Positions 48,876 to 50,965 of a stretch of DNA of 50,965 nt are shown piece by piece; position 1 is the first letter of the stretch, and each line of letters starts with the position of its first letter. Position numbers and translations under genes: made by a program. The notes below the pieces were generated by a model. The model did not search any database. It saw only the letters and a list, made by a program, of their open reading frames with translations, and had not been told where the DNA came from. This DNA comes from a virus. The stretch lies in IMG/VR virus record IMGVR_UViG_3300020476_000004, positions 1 through 50,965 of that record. One strand, 5' to 3'.

Positions 48876-49202
48876 ATGGCAACATCCAATATCGACAAAC
48901 AATCCTTCGGGCAGGCTGGAGCAACACTACTTAGTGGCACTGAAGGAGTGGCAAAAGAAATATGTGCTATCCTCATTATTGAGAATACCATCTTCGATGG
49001 TCACGACGACGACACCGACGGATATGCAGACGCTGACCATACTAAATGGCCTGAGTTCACTGACTCTGCCGTAGCCGCAAAACAACTGTTCCGAACCACG
49101 GCTGCTGATGGCGTAACCGTCCCTGCTGGAGTAACAATCTACGGTCAGTTTGTTTCAGTTAAGCTCCGCTCTGGAACCGTTCTCTGCTACCACGCCGCCT
49201 GA
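48876..49202 (+). CDS. Small beta-rich structural protein, 108 aa
   Basis: Has a hydrophobic beta core (ICAILIIENTIFDG), then an acidic DDDTDGYADADHTK loop that could bind calcium, and beta strands GVTIYGQFVSVKLRSG. Resembles small phage decoration or baseplate proteins. Ends by TGATG with the next gene, so translated together. Confidence 0.66.
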   Translation: MATSNIDKQSFGQAGATLLSGTEGVAKEICAILIIENTIFDGHDDDTDGYADADHTKWPEFTDSAVAAKQLFRTTAADGVTVPAGVTIYGQFVSVKLRSGTVLCYHAA

Positions 49203-50167
49203 TGCGCTTAGGGCAGTCAATCGGTCTGGCCGCGCACCAGAAGAAACCTTCTGCTGCGGCAACGCCTATGTTGCTGGACAGGGACGGGATGCCGACAGCT
49301 ACTCTTGCATACAGCCTAAGAAAGCTGCGGGAAGACTACACGGGCAAGTCGGTCAGGGTCCGAAGGGCTTCCGATAGTGTCGAGGTAGATGTCGATTTTG
49401 ACGACGAAAACAAGGTCAGCGGGTCTTCTGTTATAACGGTTACTTCTGGCTCTTACAGCGGCGCAATGACTTTGGCCGCGTTTTCTTCAGGGACAACAAT
49501 CCATGTAACTACATGGTGGGACCAAGTTGGGACGGCACAAAGCGCCTACCAAACAACTGCGGGGTCTCAGCCTGTTCTGGCGTCAGACTATAGCACGTTA
49601 GAGTTCTCTGCCTCCTACGGTAACTACCTGCAAACAACCCATGTCCCAGCCGAGGGAGGAGACGGAACAGATGTCGGAGACTCAAACACATGGATGACCG
49701 TGTCTAAGTATATTGACACTGATAACGACAGGCATGAGCTAGTTTCCGCTTTATATTATTACCCTGCTTATGGCCGCTCTTTGTATGTTGAGGCAGACGT
49801 ATACAAGTTTGATGTAGGGGGTGGCGGCGGCAATACCGATATTGACACTTTGAATAGCTCGACCACTGCCAGCACCAGTGACATTGAAGTAGTCATCGCC
49901 TCTTATATGCCTGCGGAACCCGGCAATGAGATGCAAATAAAGGTAAATGGGTCCGATAAGTCGCCAGCGAGTTCTTCGCACAACGTAAACTCGTTTAGTT
50001 ACGGCCATTTTCATATTGGATATTGCAACTACCCTTACTTCACAACCGACAAGTGGGACGGGAAAATTTATGAGGTAGTTGCTTGGGAGAACACCGCAGC
50101 CTTCAACGCATCAAGCGCAACTGCCGGGACTGTTTGGGAAGACGCTGAAGCCTACTACGACCTATAA
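49202..50167 (+). CDS. Fibre/decoration protein with lectin-like (arabinofuranosidase B/LamG-type) domain
   Basis: A 321-residue protein beginning MRLGQSIGLAAHQKKPSAA. Residues 25-85 carry AYSLRKLREDYTGKSVRVRR, a pattern frequent in phage proteins carrying the jelly-roll/lectin-like domain of arabinofuranosidase B type (Y-S-L-R-x-L-x-x-x-Y-T-G-x-x-V-R-V-R-R). The centre is G/S/N-rich, and the last part has KIYEVVAWENTAAF, the usual end of LamG-like sandwich domains. Likely a surface-binding tail or capsid protein; sugar-binding is inferred from the family. Confidence 0.75.
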   Translation: MRLGQSIGLAAHQKKPSAAATPMLLDRDGMPTATLAYSLRKLREDYTGKSVRVRRASDSVEVDVDFDDENKVSGSSVITVTSGSYSGAMTLAAFSSGTTIHVTTWWDQVGTAQSAYQTTAGSQPVLASDYSTLEFSASYGNYLQTTHVPAEGGDGTDVGDSNTWMTVSKYIDTDNDRHELVSALYYYPAYGRSLYVEADVYKFDVGGGGGNTDIDTLNSSTTASTSDIEVVIASYMPAEPGNEMQIKVNGSDKSPASSSHNVNSFSYGHFHIGYCNYPYFTTDKWDGKIYEVVAWENTAAFNASSATAGTVWEDAEAYYDL

Positions 50168-50180
50168 TGCACGACCTATA

Positions 50181-50426
50181 ATGGCTAAATACTTAAAGTT
50201 CAAAACGAAGAAGGGAGCCGAAAAGCGCAGCAAGGCGCTTTGGGGTGGGGACAAAGACGCCATTACCCAGCATCTCTACGGTTTCGTAGAAAGCAAAAAG
50301 ACAACAGGAGGCAGTTTTTTAATCGTCCCAGATGACGGAGGAGAGCTGACCGCTGAAGAGAAGGACAAATTGCAAGGGATCTCAGAATACAAAGAGTGGA
50401 TGGAGAAATACCTTGCCCCCGAATAG
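50181..50426 (+). CDS. Small basic protein, 81 aa
   Basis: Start chosen at ATG 50181 (MAKYLKFKTKKGAEKRSKAL), since the longer frame from 50079 overlaps the preceding gene. Short basic N-terminus, acidic C-terminal helix (EEKDKLQGISEYKEWMEKYL). Likely a small structural or chaperone protein between fibre genes; not recognised. Confidence 0.68.
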   Translation: MAKYLKFKTKKGAEKRSKALWGGDKDAITQHLYGFVESKKTTGGSFLIVPDDGGELTAEEKDKLQGISEYKEWMEKYLAPE

Positions 50427-50432
50427 TGAACC

Positions 50433-50965
50433 ATGCCCATCAAACGCGCATCAACGGTCTCGGGCCAGCCAGCACCCGAACGCCAGAGCGTCCTCTCGTT
50501 TGTATCACCGAGCGTAGCGGACCTGCTGTTCTTTGAGACGGTTGATGCAAAGACGGTTGGGGCTGGGTCGGGAAAAACCCTTACAAACTCAATTAAGTCT
50601 ACTGCTAACCTATCCTCACCTACGACCGACGGGCCTGACGGGGTAGTAGAAGGGGGGCAGCACACAAACGGGTTCAGCGTTTCTTTTACATCCACCGCCC
50701 ACGGGTTTGTTGTAGGCGATGTAGTAGTCATTAAAGATGTCGGGTGTTCGGGGGTAAGCCTTAATGGGAGGCACAAGATCACGGCGAAAACTGATAATAC
50801 CTTTACTGTTTTTATAAGGGACGACCCCTCGACCATTTCGTTTACGAGTGGTTCTCGCGCCTACAAGTCCCACCCAAGTTACGGTACCGCCCACCCCGAT
50901 ACTGAAAACTTTCCACGCCACAAGCTGTGCCACGTAAAGCAAGCCGATCCCGAAGGGTTGTTTTT
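50433..50965 (+). CDS. Structural (tail) protein, partial at right edge
   Basis: ATG 50433 opens a frame that runs past the right edge (177 codons visible), starting MPIKRASTVSGQPAPERQSV. It is S/T/G/V-rich and beta-patterned (FSVSFTSTAHGFVVGDVVVI, NTFTVFIRDDP), like phage tail or baseplate proteins. It follows the 81-residue gene by 6 nt. Product cannot be named without the rest. Confidence 0.7.
   Translation, partial: MPIKRASTVSGQPAPERQSVLSFVSPSVADLLFFETVDAKTVGAGSGKTLTNSIKSTANLSSPTTDGPDGVVEGGQHTNGFSVSFTSTAHGFVVGDVVVIKDVGCSGVSLNGRHKITAKTDNTFTVFIRDDPSTISFTSGSRAYKSHPSYGTAHPDTENFPRHKLCHVKQADPEGLF

Overview
This window is part of a tailed double-stranded DNA bacteriophage genome (Caudoviricetes, probably a podovirus-like virion). 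It contains a large terminase, a portal, a scaffold-like protein, a probable major capsid protein, receptor- or decoration-type proteins and one giant 5173-residue virion-type protein. No rRNA, no complete tRNA, no integrase and no bacterial housekeeping genes are visible. Coding sequence runs off both edges, so the genome continues beyond the window. The host cannot be named. Most start codons lack a Shine-Dalgarno sequence and several genes share leaders such as TACGATCATG or AT-rich stretches, which suggests a host group that relies little on SD-led initiation (Bacteroidota-like hosts are one possibility; this is inference).

Layout. (1) 1-3586, minus: a DNA-processing operon read right to left: HTH protein (possible small terminase), two small unknowns, RuvC-like resolvase, SF2/SNF2-type helicase and a PD-(D/E)XK (RecB/Cas4-like) nuclease cut by the left edge; most junctions overlap. 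(2) 3617-22973, plus: large terminase, two charged coiled-coil proteins and the giant protein. (3) 22939-38282, minus: a roughly 15-kb early or accessory operon of about 30 small genes, tightly coupled by ATGA or TGATG overlaps. It holds a MoxR-type AAA+ ATPase with a VWA/metallopeptidase partner, a metallophosphoesterase, a second short HExxH protein, an excisionase-like HTH protein and many small unknown and membrane proteins. Many genes here are under 60 codons. (4) Inside and next to that operon lie gene-poor, hairpin-rich tracts (34036-34598, 34764-35031, 36564-37668, 38283-39011), the best candidates for large structured RNAs. (5) 39012-40519: two small plus-strand genes, a bipartite inverted repeat and a minus-strand lipoprotein preceded by a tiny membrane peptide. 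(6) 40520-50965, plus: the virion operon: portal, DUF1599-like protein, small protein, scaffold, membrane/coiled-coil protein, promoter and direct repeats, major capsid protein, terminator, acidic repeat protein, and decoration or tail-fibre type proteins running off the right edge.

The most unusual features are: dispersed 7-bp tandem repeats (units such as GAATCAG/GATTCAG) at gene ends in the minus operon, which on the coding strand put TGA stops in successive frames; an exact 59-bp duplicated cassette made of that repeat plus a 10-codon leader ORF whose stop overlaps the next start; a 13-codon mini-gene bridging two genes by ATGA on both sides; and a 25-nt stretch of the 36.9-kb gene-poor tract that is antisense (24/25) to the giant virion gene.
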